In this document: positions 15,502-24,278 of the stretch, in pieces
How the letters are laid out: each line of letters begins with the position of its first letter
How positions within the stretch are numbered: the stretch's first letter is position 1
Virus record (IMG/VR): IMGVR_UViG_3300006737_000129
Span: 1-28,799 of that record
Length of the DNA: 28,799 nucleotides
Source of the DNA: a virus
Strand: one strand, 5' to 3'
The notes under the pieces: generated by a model
The model's database searches: none
Seen by the model: only the letters and a program-made list of their open reading frames with translations
Told to the model about the DNA's origin: nothing
Position numbers and translations under genes: made by a program

Positions 15502-18500
15502 TTAATCTGGTGTTGTATCCCAATTAGTACCATCTGTACTAGTTGAGCTATTTTGTACTGTTATCGTTACCGCTGCTCCAGAAGGATCTGTATCCGCATT
15601 AGTTATATTAGCAAGGCCAATACCTTGAACTGAGAACTCGTTTGTATCTAAATTATTTAACGTAGTAGTATCTCCAGTTGGATATGCAAAATACTTACCT
15701 TCTTTATTTTTAAACTCTAACTCTCCACAAGTCTGCAGGTTTGTAGTTAAGTTATCTACATACCAACCAGCTGTTGTATCGCCTATGTTGTAATACTCGC
15801 CGTCAGTAACACCATCAACTTCTATTGTGCCTTGCTGTGTTCCGTCACCTGTAGGATCGTTAGTGCTGTTGTTAAAAAAGTACTGATCGTTTACAGTATC
15901 AAAGTTGGTTATTCTAGCAGCTGAGCCTTCGTAGTTTAAAGTCATAAAGCTCTTAACAACGTCTGGCTGCTGGTTAAATAAAAAAGTTATATCTGATACG
16001 TTCTGAGTAGCGTAGAAGTTGTTTCTTATAGGATTTATATGATGTTGCCATATATGCCCGTCAGAAAACGTGTAGTAGTTGTTATTTAAACTAACTCCAT
16101 TTTGTACGCCTCGTATATTTCTATTATTACCTTGTGTCCAGAAAGTTTTAAAGCTAACCCAACCTTGAGATCTTTCGCTATACGATACTGTTACTTGATT
16201 GTCAGGAGTTAATTGCAAAGGCGTGTGCTTCTGAGTTAACGTTAAGTTGTACTCGTTTTTACGCTCGTCGTAAGAACCTAAAGCTCTTTGCACTTGATAA
16301 CCGCCTTGATTATATCCAGCCATGTAATCTGCAAAGTAATCTTTCATGCCTTTTTCAGATATAGCAGTAACACCTTCTGATGTTACTTGCAAAACTTTAC
16401 CTCGGTTAACATCGGTAAAATACATTTTATATGGAGTAGTAGCTAACGACTCAGGGTTTGTAGATATGCCAAAGTCTCCTTGATACGCGTTGATATCACC
16501 TATAACAGCATTACTAGCTACTACTTGAGAGTTGCCATCAGCATTAAATAGTATATTTCTATTAGTAGGAGCCCTTAATACTTTGTCTTCACAGAATAAA
16601 AGTATTCTAGTGTCTCTAGTTTTTAAAGCTTGTATACTACCGTTTGAAGGGTTTATTTCCTTAGTTATTGGCTCTGCTGCAATAAACTGATTTGTTTCGT
16701 TTACTTTAGCTACAGCATTGTATATTCCAGACCATATTAAACCAAATCGTCTCCTCTCTTGCCTTAACTGATCGTTAGATACTGTAGCAGATACTTTAAC
16801 ACCGTTGTCCATCTGAGGCGCGTTAAAATCATCTCTTATACGATCTGATTCTAAGCCGTTACCAAAGCACCAGCAATTGTTCCATGCTAAAACATGTTTT
16901 TGACTAAACAGCATATTCCCTGCGTTAACAGTGTCAGGCCCACCGTGCATGAGCATTGATGTAGCGCCTTCGTTAACGTTTTGTGCTACGATCATAGTTC
17001 TTAAATTATGATCTCTAACTGTAAAAGTAACAACGTTACCGTTTTGAAAAGGTAGGGATGCGTTAGGGTTTTGAGTAGTATTATTTATAGCTGCTAAGTT
17101 CGTAGGTAAAGCTGGAGTAAAATTAATTGAATTACCAGTCCAAGACGTAACAGTGTGAACTGTATTAACGGCTACAACATTAATAGTTCCAGGAGAATCA
17201 ACGTCAGTAAGGTCAACTAGCTCGAGTTGAAAACCATTAAACTCAAAAGTAGAACCTATAGGTATATATTCTTCTTTAGTTTTGTCTGAAAGATGAATAG
17301 GTATCAAACCGCTAGCCTGATAGTAAACATCTAACTCCGTACTTTGTTTTGGTTCTGTTTCCCATATAGCAGCGTTGTCTGTATAGGTATCAGAGTTTAC
17401 TAATATATCTGATACTATTTCTATAACATCAGGCGCTCCAAGATTATCATGTCTAAGAGCTCTTCTGAAGTTTGGATCGTTGCCGTCTGTAACAAGGTTT
17501 GGATCAGTTCCGTGTATAGGATTATATCCAAAATCTCCGCTACCTATTTTAGGAAATACACGTATTGTAAATCTTTGCCTTCTATTCCAAGGCTGCCAAG
17601 ATTTTTGATTATCGTCATTACCTTCTACGCTTTCATGATGGAAGTTTTGTATACCCCAACAGCCATCATCAGAGTTTGTTGCCCATTGCGTATTGTCATA
17701 TGCATATTGTCCGTTTGCAGGATTACTCGACGCCGCAAAGCTTTTTGTTGTATATATAGTACCTCCTGGATCGTTTTGAAATCTAAAATTAGTACCAGGC
17801 GTAGTCATTTGCTCTATAAACACTCTAGCTCCAGCGCTAGATCCAGCACTTGTATCTCCAAGAGTTACGTCAGATAATTTACGTATATTTACTTGAGAAC
17901 TAAAGCTGGCGTTACCTATTGCTTGCGGGCTATCCCAATCGCCTTGTGATAGACCTCCTAAAGGAAAACTACACCAAGACAAATCCATTAAAGAGTATTG
18001 AGGGTGAGATCCCCATATACCTCTACTAGGAAAACCATACCCAGTATCTTCACCGCCTGCACCGTGTCCTTCAGCATCGCTATTTTCACTCCAAGCGCTT
18101 CCAGCTCCTTCTGCAGAGTTCCAACCATCGTTGTCAGCCCACATGTAACTACCGTCAGGAAAAAGGTTATGACCATCTTCAGGGTCTGCAGGTCCGTACC
18201 AGTCGTGATCATCAGCATTTACAAAACCAGCGCTTTCGTCTAAAGGATTAAAAATTGTTCCAGGCTTCCTTCTTCTACATCCACTCCATGAAGCAGCAGA
18301 AGCTGCATCAATAAAAAATCTATTTTTACTCCACATGTCGAGCCAAAAACTATACGCGGATTGTCTATAGGTGGAAATATCTCCAACTCCATTAATTCCA
18401 TATATAGTATTTGATACTACATTTCCGTATATATCACCTTGACCTTGATAAAAAAGACGAGTTGATTCGTCTGTAACTTCTCCAGATGGAGGATTTGTTA

Positions 18501-21500
18501 TATTGTTTGCCGCATCACTAGCGTCGTTAGGATTACCCCAATAGTGTTCGGTAGGGTGATATGCGTTATATGGATAACGCCTATGAGAGTACCATGCGCC
18601 TGAAGCGTCTTCACTTACGTCTGGCGTGTTGCTATCGCTCCATGGCATGCCTATACCGCCGTGATATGCTTGTTCAGGCATTGCTCTTGCATAGCCTAAT
18701 CCGTGATGAGAGTTATTACTTAAACCACCTCCGCCGTACGTTGGATCACCAGTAGCCCAAGTGCCAGCGTTAATGTAAGCGTTATTATTTATATAACCAA
18801 CAGCAAACGAATCTACTATTTGTAAAGTATCAGCAGAAAATTCACTTAAATACTCGTCAAGACCTTTGCTCCTGTATATTTTAACAAAAAATCTACCATC
18901 AAACTCAGGTAAATTTTTTACAATTAATTCAGTTAACTCTATTTGAACGTTATCGTTTGCTGTAGCAAATGTATTACCTGAAGAAGTAAAAGCAATATCT
19001 TCTTCAAAAGGTTCTACTAATTTAATTTTATATGTACCACTACTTGATAGATCACCTATTCTCGCTATATTAGCTACTTCATAATCTCTACTTCTATTGT
19101 CTTCATGAGAAACTTGAAGCACTAATTTGTTTGGCTGAGTTATATATAATTGATCTCCAAACACGGTTTCAAAAACACCTCCATCAACTTCAACTGTATC
19201 GTAACCTATTAATGGAAAACCGTTTCCACTAGGTGCTAGCGAGCCTACTGTGCCTAAAAACTCTCTTTTTGTTTTAATAAAATCAGGAGCTTCACTTTCT
19301 ATAGCAATAACTCTATATTTTGTATCGTCATAAACAGGCTCGTCAGTACCATGAGCTTTTTTCATTATTAAAAAGCTCTCTTCGTCTATTTTGTTTCTAT
19401 CTGCTGAAGGAAAAGCCAACCAAATGTTACCGTCTGCTGCATCGTACCAACGATCCATAGACATACTGTAGTATTCTATAGAACTCTCTTTAACATAGAA
19501 AGTGTAATATTCAGCCCAATTAGGTATAACGTAGTCTTCAGGTATACTAGCTTGAAGCCTGTTCCTAGAAGCTGAATATCTTTTTTGTAGCCTTATGCTA
19601 CTCTCACTAGACAGAACAGGTGTTTCTCTGCCATATCTATCGCTAAACACTACGCCTAACTGGTAGTCACGAAGTGTTTTTACAGATGGTAAAGGAAAAT
19701 TTTGTGTAGGCTTAGCTTCTGATAAAATACTGAAATTCAGCTTAGGCTCTTTATCAATATCGTAGTTTTGTACATAATTACCGTAGACTAATCTATTAGC
19801 AGTAATTTCTTGAGCTAAGGCTCTAATAGGCACATTATCATAAGGCCTTAACAACTGATTTGATGGAACAATAGTATGTACTATATCAGTAGTTATTCCT
19901 ATTTCACCTCTAGAGTTAGGGTTATTTTCAAGGTCTGGCCATAAAGGGTGATCGTCTGTACTTCTAATAGTATCTACAGTATATACAGTTGGATCATTAG
20001 TCTCTTTATAAAGTATATCTATTTCAACAACATCTTGAGGTATAGAGTCTTCGCTAGGATGGTAACCTTTTAATACAAGACTACGTATCATATTTTTCAT
20101 ACCAAGGTTGTGACCTTTTTTAGGATGGTAATCAAAATCGTCAGGTAAAAAAGCTACTTGTGAAAAAGGAGCAAAAGGTGAGTATTCACCATCGCAATAT
20201 TTATATCTGTAAGAAAATCTAGGAAACTTAAAATTAAATAAAGTATCTTGTTGCTCTAGCTTTACGTCGTAAGTTTCAGCACCGGCAGTCTCACTATTTA
20301 CAGGGTCTAATAACGTAGAAGATATAGATAAAATTTCTACTGTATAAGGACCGTTTGATACTGTTGCAGGATCATTATCTACAACATTAGTATTTACAAC
20401 TCTAGCTCTTACTGTAGGATATATTGGGTCATCTGTAACTTCATCGTATATACCTTGAAGCGTAAATACCAATATATCGTTTGGTCTAAGATCAACTGCA
20501 GGTGATATATTAACGTTAGCAACTTGTGTACCTACTGGTAAAACCTCACTAAAAGAAACAAAATTAACGTTAGCAATACCACTTGTAGGATTTTCAATGC
20601 CAGTTTCTGGGTTTACTCTATCTACAGGACCTCTAAACATATTAAGTTCTAAAGGTTGAGTTGGCGCTTTACGTATAACAGTAGCATCTTCTAATCCTAC
20701 AAATACAGCTTCATTGCCTTCAGCATTAGTTACTACTTCATAACCAACAGTATCGTATAAAGGTATTACTAATCTAGTGTGGAAGAAATCAGTATCTCCT
20801 AAAAATGTTTCGTTTGTTGGGTTAGCAGTAGTACTGTTTATACCGCCGTTGTCTGCTCCAACTAAATAATTTAAACCACCAGTTCCTCTGTATGATCGCT
20901 CTATATTTATTTTTTTAGGCTCGTGCTCGTTGTCTGTCCAGTATATATAATCATCTACTACATTAATACCAGTTACCAACTTAAGATGATTAAGCTCTAG
21001 TACTCTTTCGCTGTAAAATCTTATAAGAGCATTAGTTAAAGTTACAGGTTCATTAACTGTTATTTGCCATTGACCAACTGTAGCGTCATATAGTATATCA
21101 GTTACAAACACACCGCTGCCTTGAACAATAGCTCCTTGAGCTATCTCCATACCTACACGTATACCTGTTTGGTTACTTGTAGTAGAAGCTCCGTTATTTG
21201 ATATATGAAACGTTGTTGATTCAGTTACAGCTGCATTAACTGTATTAGTTACTCTGTATATATCTACAAATATATACTTTATTCTTTGAGTAATAGTGTC
21301 GTACTCTAATATATAGTCTTTAGCTATTAATCTTTCGTTACCATTATCTCCGTCTACACCGTTAGCTACAAGATAATATATTTTATCTCTGTCTGGAACT
21401 GCTATTGATCCTACGCAAGTAGCACCTGTGTTTTCTATATTAACAGTAGCCTGGCCAGTTCCGTCACCAGTTATTATGTTTTCACGTCTTAAATTACCAA

Positions 21501-21648
21501 GCAAAGTCTGCACAACTCCAGCATCGTCAGACTCTGACGTTGATACTTCTATGTTATGTGCTTCTCTATATTCTCCTACAGGCAACAGACGCTCGTCGAT
21601 GTCTCTGTTCATCTTGCCGGCAGAGAAGTTATTTCTCAACTCTCCCAT
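15502..21648 (-). CDS. Tail nozzle/muzzle-type protein, 2048 residues
   Basis: The N-terminus (NNFSAGKMNRDIDERLLPVG, then YREAHNI...VQTLLGN) matches the start of tail nozzle/muzzle or 'stabilization' proteins I recall from crAss-like and marine phages, which by analogy with P22 gp10 and T7 gp12 extend the tail tube below the connector. At 2048 residues it is long for the role. Part of the excess is a Gly/Trp/His/Asp/Tyr-rich stretch at about residues 965-1240 that reads unlike the flanking beta-rich sequence and may be an exposed insertion. Near residue 1980 is a conserved-looking block (EFKNKEGKYFAY followed by LDTNEFSVQGIGL), also familiar from phage tail proteins. The start lies 3 bases after the stop of the connector gene, consistent with co-expression. 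Nozzle assignment is good; the function of the insertion is unknown. Confidence 0.88.
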   Translation of the reverse strand: MGELRNNFSAGKMNRDIDERLLPVGEYREAHNIEVSTSESDDAGVVQTLLGNLRRENIITGDGTGQATVNIENTGATCVGSIAVPDRDKIYYLVANGVDGDNGNERLIAKDYILEYDTITQRIKYIFVDIYRVTNTVNAAVTESTTFHISNNGASTTSNQTGIRVGMEIAQGAIVQGSGVFVTDILYDATVGQWQITVNEPVTLTNALIRFYSERVLELNHLKLVTGINVVDDYIYWTDNEHEPKKINIERSYRGTGGLNYLVGADNGGINSTTANPTNETFLGDTDFFHTRLVIPLYDTVGYEVVTNAEGNEAVFVGLEDATVIRKAPTQPLELNMFRGPVDRVNPETGIENPTSGIANVNFVSFSEVLPVGTQVANVNISPAVDLRPNDILVFTLQGIYDEVTDDPIYPTVRARVVNTNVVDNDPATVSNGPYTVEILSISSTLLDPVNSETAGAETYDVKLEQQDTLFNFKFPRFSYRYKYCDGEYSPFAPFSQVAFLPDDFDYHPKKGHNLGMKNMIRSLVLKGYHPSEDSIPQDVVEIDILYKETNDPTVYTVDTIRSTDDHPLWPDLENNPNSRGEIGITTDIVHTIVPSNQLLRPYDNVPIRALAQEITANRLVYGNYVQNYDIDKEPKLNFSILSEAKPTQNFPLPSVKTLRDYQLGVVFSDRYGRETPVLSSESSIRLQKRYSASRNRLQASIPEDYVIPNWAEYYTFYVKESSIEYYSMSMDRWYDAADGNIWLAFPSADRNKIDEESFLIMKKAHGTDEPVYDDTKYRVIAIESEAPDFIKTKREFLGTVGSLAPSGNGFPLIGYDTVEVDGGVFETVFGDQLYITQPNKLVLQVSHEDNRSRDYEVANIARIGDLSSSGTYKIKLVEPFEEDIAFTSSGNTFATANDNVQIELTELIVKNLPEFDGRFFVKIYRSKGLDEYLSEFSADTLQIVDSFAVGYINNNAYINAGTWATGDPTYGGGGLSNNSHHGLGYARAMPEQAYHGGIGMPWSDSNTPDVSEDASGAWYSHRRYPYNAYHPTEHYWGNPNDASDAANNITNPPSGEVTDESTRLFYQGQGDIYGNVVSNTIYGINGVGDISTYRQSAYSFWLDMWSKNRFFIDAASAASWSGCRRRKPGTIFNPLDESAGFVNADDHDWYGPADPEDGHNLFPDGSYMWADNDGWNSAEGAGSAWSENSDAEGHGAGGEDTGYGFPSRGIWGSHPQYSLMDLSWCSFPLGGLSQGDWDSPQAIGNASFSSQVNIRKLSDVTLGDTSAGSSAGARVFIEQMTTPGTNFRFQNDPGGTIYTTKSFAASSNPANGQYAYDNTQWATNSDDGCWGIQNFHHESVEGNDDNQKSWQPWNRRQRFTIRVFPKIGSGDFGYNPIHGTDPNLVTDGNDPNFRRALRHDNLGAPDVIEIVSDILVNSDTYTDNAAIWETEPKQSTELDVYYQASGLIPIHLSDKTKEEYIPIGSTFEFNGFQLELVDLTDVDSPGTINVVAVNTVHTVTSWTGNSINFTPALPTNLAAINNTTQNPNASLPFQNGNVVTFTVRDHNLRTMIVAQNVNEGATSMLMHGGPDTVNAGNMLFSQKHVLAWNNCWCFGNGLESDRIRDDFNAPQMDNGVKVSATVSNDQLRQERRRFGLIWSGIYNAVAKVNETNQFIAAEPITKEINPSNGSIQALKTRDTRILLFCEDKVLRAPTNRNILFNADGNSQVVASNAVIGDINAYQGDFGISTNPESLATTPYKMYFTDVNRGKVLQVTSEGVTAISEKGMKDYFADYMAGYNQGGYQVQRALGSYDERKNEYNLTLTQKHTPLQLTPDNQVTVSYSERSQGWVSFKTFWTQGNNRNIRGVQNGVSLNNNYYTFSDGHIWQHHINPIRNNFYATQNVSDITFLFNQQPDVVKSFMTLNYEGSAARITNFDTVNDQYFFNNSTNDPTGDGTQQGTIEVDGVTDGEYYNIGDTTAGWYVDNLTTNLQTCGELEFKNKEGKYFAYPTGDTTTLNNLDTNEFSVQGIGLANITNADTDPSGAAVTITVQNSSTSTDGTNWDTTPD

Positions 21649-21651
21649 ATG

Positions 21652-22590
21652 TTAGTGCTTAATTATTTTAGAGCTACCTCTAAGTACTTGAGTTAATTCT
21701 TCTAGCTTAATATTTGAAAGCCTAAGCTTAGCTTTTCTAGTTTCTGCAAACCTCTCTTTCTTTATAACTTGTAAAATTGTAGGTTGCGTATCTTTTCTAG
21801 CAGATAATACTCCATATAGTATGTGCTTGTATATAGCTTCTTCTGCTAGTTTAGGAACCTCACACATTGTAAGATCAATACCGTCAAAGCCTGCAGTTGA
21901 TGCTATGCCATCACTTATATATTTAAGCACAACAGTTTTGCCAGATATATTAGAACTAAAGTGAAACTTGCCTTGTGTTTCGTCTACAAAAAACGTTCCG
22001 TTTACTTGAGCGTACTGAGGATCAATACCATATCTACCGCCAATTAAGTCGCCATATACGTCGTCTATTTCGTCTGCATCAAGATTACCTATATCGTTAG
22101 TAATATTGCTTTTAAAATTTTCAAAACTAGTAGATCCAAGGTTTCCATCAGAGTCTGCGGCTGTTCTAGTTAAGTCGTTATTAGCGCCTGTAGTAGTAAA
22201 ACCACCGTAACCTTGCACTGGTTCGTTTACATCAAACGGATTACCTGATTTGTTTGTAGGATATAATCTACGAAACATACCGTCTGTATCAACCCACTGC
22301 AAGCTCACGTAGTTAACATAATCTAAAGGCATAACTAAAACTAAAGACGACGGTACTTCTACTTCTAAATCTTTAGTACACTTAAGCGTGTCGTAACTTA
22401 ATTCTTGTAAACCTCTAATAGCATGAAACGTAACATCTGAAAGCAATACGTTTTCACACAGCTTACCTTTACCTATATAAGTTGCTGCAAAAGAATCTAT
22501 AATCTCATTTAAAGGTATATACCTATAGTTACCAAAATCTTGATCTGTGTTATCGTAATAAGCTTGAGGAGCTGATTTTATTATACCCAT
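21652..22590 (-). CDS. Head-to-tail connector/adaptor-type protein, 312 residues
   Basis: The segments NYRYIPLNEIIDSFAATYIG, DVTFHAIRGLQELSYDTL and LPLDYVNYVSLQWVD-like text (here MPLDYVNYVSLQWVD) are features I associate with adaptor proteins of marine and crAss-like phages: a helical N-terminal part followed by beta structure. Such proteins form a ring below the portal, comparable in role to P22 gp4 or T7 gp11. The C-terminus (about 260-312) is basic and helical, ending in Lys/His. It lies between the 244-residue ring-type protein (4-base gap) and the nozzle gene (3-base gap), exactly where a connector belongs. The assignment rests on context and remembered sequence similarity, and which ring it forms cannot be told from sequence alone. 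Confidence 0.82.
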   Translation of the reverse strand: MGIIKSAPQAYYDNTDQDFGNYRYIPLNEIIDSFAATYIGKGKLCENVLLSDVTFHAIRGLQELSYDTLKCTKDLEVEVPSSLVLVMPLDYVNYVSLQWVDTDGMFRRLYPTNKSGNPFDVNEPVQGYGGFTTTGANNDLTRTAADSDGNLGSTSFENFKSNITNDIGNLDADEIDDVYGDLIGGRYGIDPQYAQVNGTFFVDETQGKFHFSSNISGKTVVLKYISDGIASTAGFDGIDLTMCEVPKLAEEAIYKHILYGVLSARKDTQPTILQVIKKERFAETRKAKLRLSNIKLEELTQVLRGSSKIIKH

Positions 22591-22594
22591 TTAT

Positions 22595-23329
22595 TTATAG
22601 TTTTTGAAGTTCTAATTCAGCAGCACCCATTTGAGCACCAATACTTGTAACATCAGGTTGGTTAATAACTATACCAGCTAATTCTAGTATTTTATTTACA
22701 AGAGTATCTTCTTCTGATATGTGTAGCTCAAAGTCTACCGCTGCGTTAGCATTAAAAAGAGCTTGGTTATTAACAACTACATAAGCCCACTCAGCGGTTC
22801 TGGGTGTACAAAAACATTCAACAGTAACGCTACTTGAAACAGGAGTGTCACCACCATCATAAACTTGAATATCTTCTCCAGTAGTTCTACTATCACAATA
22901 TATGGGTCCTAAACCAGCTGTAGTTGCCATATGTCTAGTAGAGTTTTTTAAACGTTGAGCTTCAAATACACTAACTTTCTGACAAGGTTCATTACCAGAT
23001 AATACCATACCGTACTGAAATACCGGTCTAGCTACACTTGATATAGTTCCATTTGCTGGAAACGTAGTTCCACTTGTTACTGTTTGAAAAATAGAAAACG
23101 GCGATAGCTTCCTAGCTAACAGCTCGTCAATATCTGTTTCGTCTATCTCGTTAGTTCTATTAGGTTCTTGCCTATTACGTAGATTCTTTGAATAAAAATA
23201 AGACTCAAAAATTTTCATTTGAGCCTGGTTTGCCAATAAGTTAAACTCTTGCGGAGTTATATAACCGCGCTGCTCTTTATTAGCCAGCACTAATACTCTT
23301 GAATATACTGTGTTTATACTTACTGCCAT
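22595..23329 (-). CDS. Connector ring-type virion protein, 244 residues
   Basis: The N-terminal block (VLVLANKEQRGYITPQEFNL, then NQAQMKIFESYF) is one I recall in ring or head-completion proteins next to the capsid gene in Bacteroidota phages. The helical N-terminus is followed by a beta-rich middle and a short C-terminal helix (about 205-244, with EEDTLVNKILELAGI). The phrase 'ANKEQRGYITPQEFN' gives an EF-hand-like appearance but lacks the calcium-ligand pattern, so I do not call calcium binding. The gene follows a UUCG hairpin and has an A/T-rich leader without a Shine-Dalgarno sequence. It is separated from the next gene by 4 bases. The role in the neck is inferred from position between capsid and nozzle genes. 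Confidence 0.8.
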   Translation of the reverse strand: MAVSINTVYSRVLVLANKEQRGYITPQEFNLLANQAQMKIFESYFYSKNLRNRQEPNRTNEIDETDIDELLARKLSPFSIFQTVTSGTTFPANGTISSVARPVFQYGMVLSGNEPCQKVSVFEAQRLKNSTRHMATTAGLGPIYCDSRTTGEDIQVYDGGDTPVSSSVTVECFCTPRTAEWAYVVVNNQALFNANAAVDFELHISEEDTLVNKILELAGIVINQPDVTSIGAQMGAAELELQKL

Positions 23330-23348
23330 AATTCGTTTTTAAAGTATA

Positions 23349-23372
23349 GTGACTGCCCCGAAAGGCAGTCAC
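23349..23372 (-). terminator. UUCG-loop hairpin between the 276- and 244-residue genes
   Basis: On the minus strand the 9-base arms GTGACTGCC and GGCAGTCAC are perfect complements. An inner U-G pair closes a UUCG tetraloop (loop 23359-23362). It sits 9 bases after the stop at 23381 and about 20 bases before the next ATG. The following tract (TATACTTTAAAAA) is only moderately U-rich, so it may be a leaky terminator or an RNA-stability or processing element. Confidence 0.7.
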
Positions 23373-23380
23373 ATTACTAG

Positions 23381-24211
23381 TTAATTTAATCTTTTCTCTA
23401 TATTAGAGTATATCTCCATACCTTCATCGGTTTTAAACCAAGCAGCTAACGCTGAGTATGGGTGTTCGTCAAACGGTATTGTCATAATCTTTCTATCGTT
23501 TGATCCCCACTTAAAGTAGCGCTGATCATTAGAAAGCTTTATAATACCTAACTCTGTAGCTCTAATACCGAAGTTTCTTAAAACTACATTGTCATCATTA
23601 ACAAGCTCTAAGAATAAAGCTGGATTTCTCTTTGCATAAAGCAAGACATCTCTTTTTAATTCTTTAGAACTCATGTCTGATACTTTAGAACCAAGTTCAA
23701 CTCTCATAATAGCTTCAGCTAAATCAATATCAATTGTCTTAGCTGTCATAAGAGCTTCTACTTCTAGCTCAAGTCTGTCAAGTTGACTTTCTGCAACTTC
23801 AACTGGCTTGTACTCGTAGAATAAATTGTTTCTATGAGGATGGTATAAAGAAAGTAGCTTTTGCAAAGTTACTTCTTCTTTAGGTACAAATAAAGATCCG
23901 CTTCTAAAAACAATATGCTCAAGCCTTTGATCGCCTTTCATCTCATCAACAAAAGGTGTTTTTTGGTTCTTGCAATATTTAAGCTCTCTTTCGTAACCTT
24001 TTTCTTCGTCAAAGTAGTATATATCAGCAGACTTTATTGATCTAGACAAAGGCTTTCTACGTCCTTTGAGATAATATATTCTATCTTTAAACTCCCAACC
24101 TTTATTTTTAGGTTTTTCTATAACTGGAGCAGGAGCTGGCATAGGCGCCTCTACTACTACAGTTTCTAATTGAGGTTCTTCTACAACCTCTTCTTTTTTC
24201 TTTTTAGCCAT
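23381..24211 (-). CDS. Conserved head-region protein following the capsid gene, 276 residues, function unknown
   Basis: Residues 1-38 are low complexity: a Lys-rich start (MAKKKK), then acidic Glu/Val and Pro/Ala-rich linker. From about 39 on the protein is folded, beginning GWEFKDRIYYLKG and including a YFDEEKGYERELKY block and LQKLLSLYHPHRNN near residue 115. I recall this arrangement in proteins encoded straight after the capsid gene in marine flavobacterial phages, but no function. The middle (about 140-200) is helical. The charged, flexible N-terminus would suit a head auxiliary or DNA-contacting protein. The gene is bracketed by UUCG hairpins on both sides, so its transcript level may be set apart from its neighbours. 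The function is unknown; a virion role is inferred from position. Confidence 0.8.
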   Translation of the reverse strand: MAKKKKEEVVEEPQLETVVVEAPMPAPAPVIEKPKNKGWEFKDRIYYLKGRRKPLSRSIKSADIYYFDEEKGYERELKYCKNQKTPFVDEMKGDQRLEHIVFRSGSLFVPKEEVTLQKLLSLYHPHRNNLFYEYKPVEVAESQLDRLELEVEALMTAKTIDIDLAEAIMRVELGSKVSDMSSKELKRDVLLYAKRNPALFLELVNDDNVVLRNFGIRATELGIIKLSNDQRYFKWGSNDRKIMTIPFDEHPYSALAAWFKTDEGMEIYSNIEKRLN

Positions 24212-24235
24212 AATATAATATAATTAAATAATATA

Positions 24236-24265
24236 AAACTACCCCACCCGAAGGTGAGGTAGTTT
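24236..24265 (-). terminator. UUCG-loop hairpin after the major capsid gene
   Basis: On the minus strand the 13-base arms AAACTACCTCACC and GGTGGGGTAGTTT pair with a single G-U wobble around a C(UUCG)G loop (24249-24252), one of the most stable RNA tetraloops. It starts 13 bases after the capsid stop and is followed by an A/U-rich run (TTTTATATTATTTAATTATA). This is a good intrinsic terminator or attenuator. AAA/TTT ends make it symmetric. Confidence 0.82.
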
Positions 24266-24278
24266 CGTCAAATATAGT

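Noticed and set aside
15500-15533. ATG at 15533 as start of the beta-rich tail protein
   Set aside because: It would overlap the nozzle gene by 32 bases and add a non-descript leader; the ATG at 15500 follows the upstream stop by one base and begins a normal-looking MADWTV.
17449-17877. 142-codon plus-strand frame opposite the nozzle gene
   Set aside because: It is antisense to a well-supported gene, Cys/Ser/Ile-rich with no protein-like pattern, and has no gap or leader of its own.
17988-18218. 76-codon minus-strand frame inside the nozzle gene
   Set aside because: It lies in another frame of the Gly/Trp-rich insertion, with no leader, and is explained by the unusual composition of the real gene.
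23230-23300. EF-hand in the 244-residue ring-type protein
   Set aside because: The NKEQRGYITPQEF stretch has an EF-hand-like rhythm but lacks the acidic ligands at the first positions of the loop.
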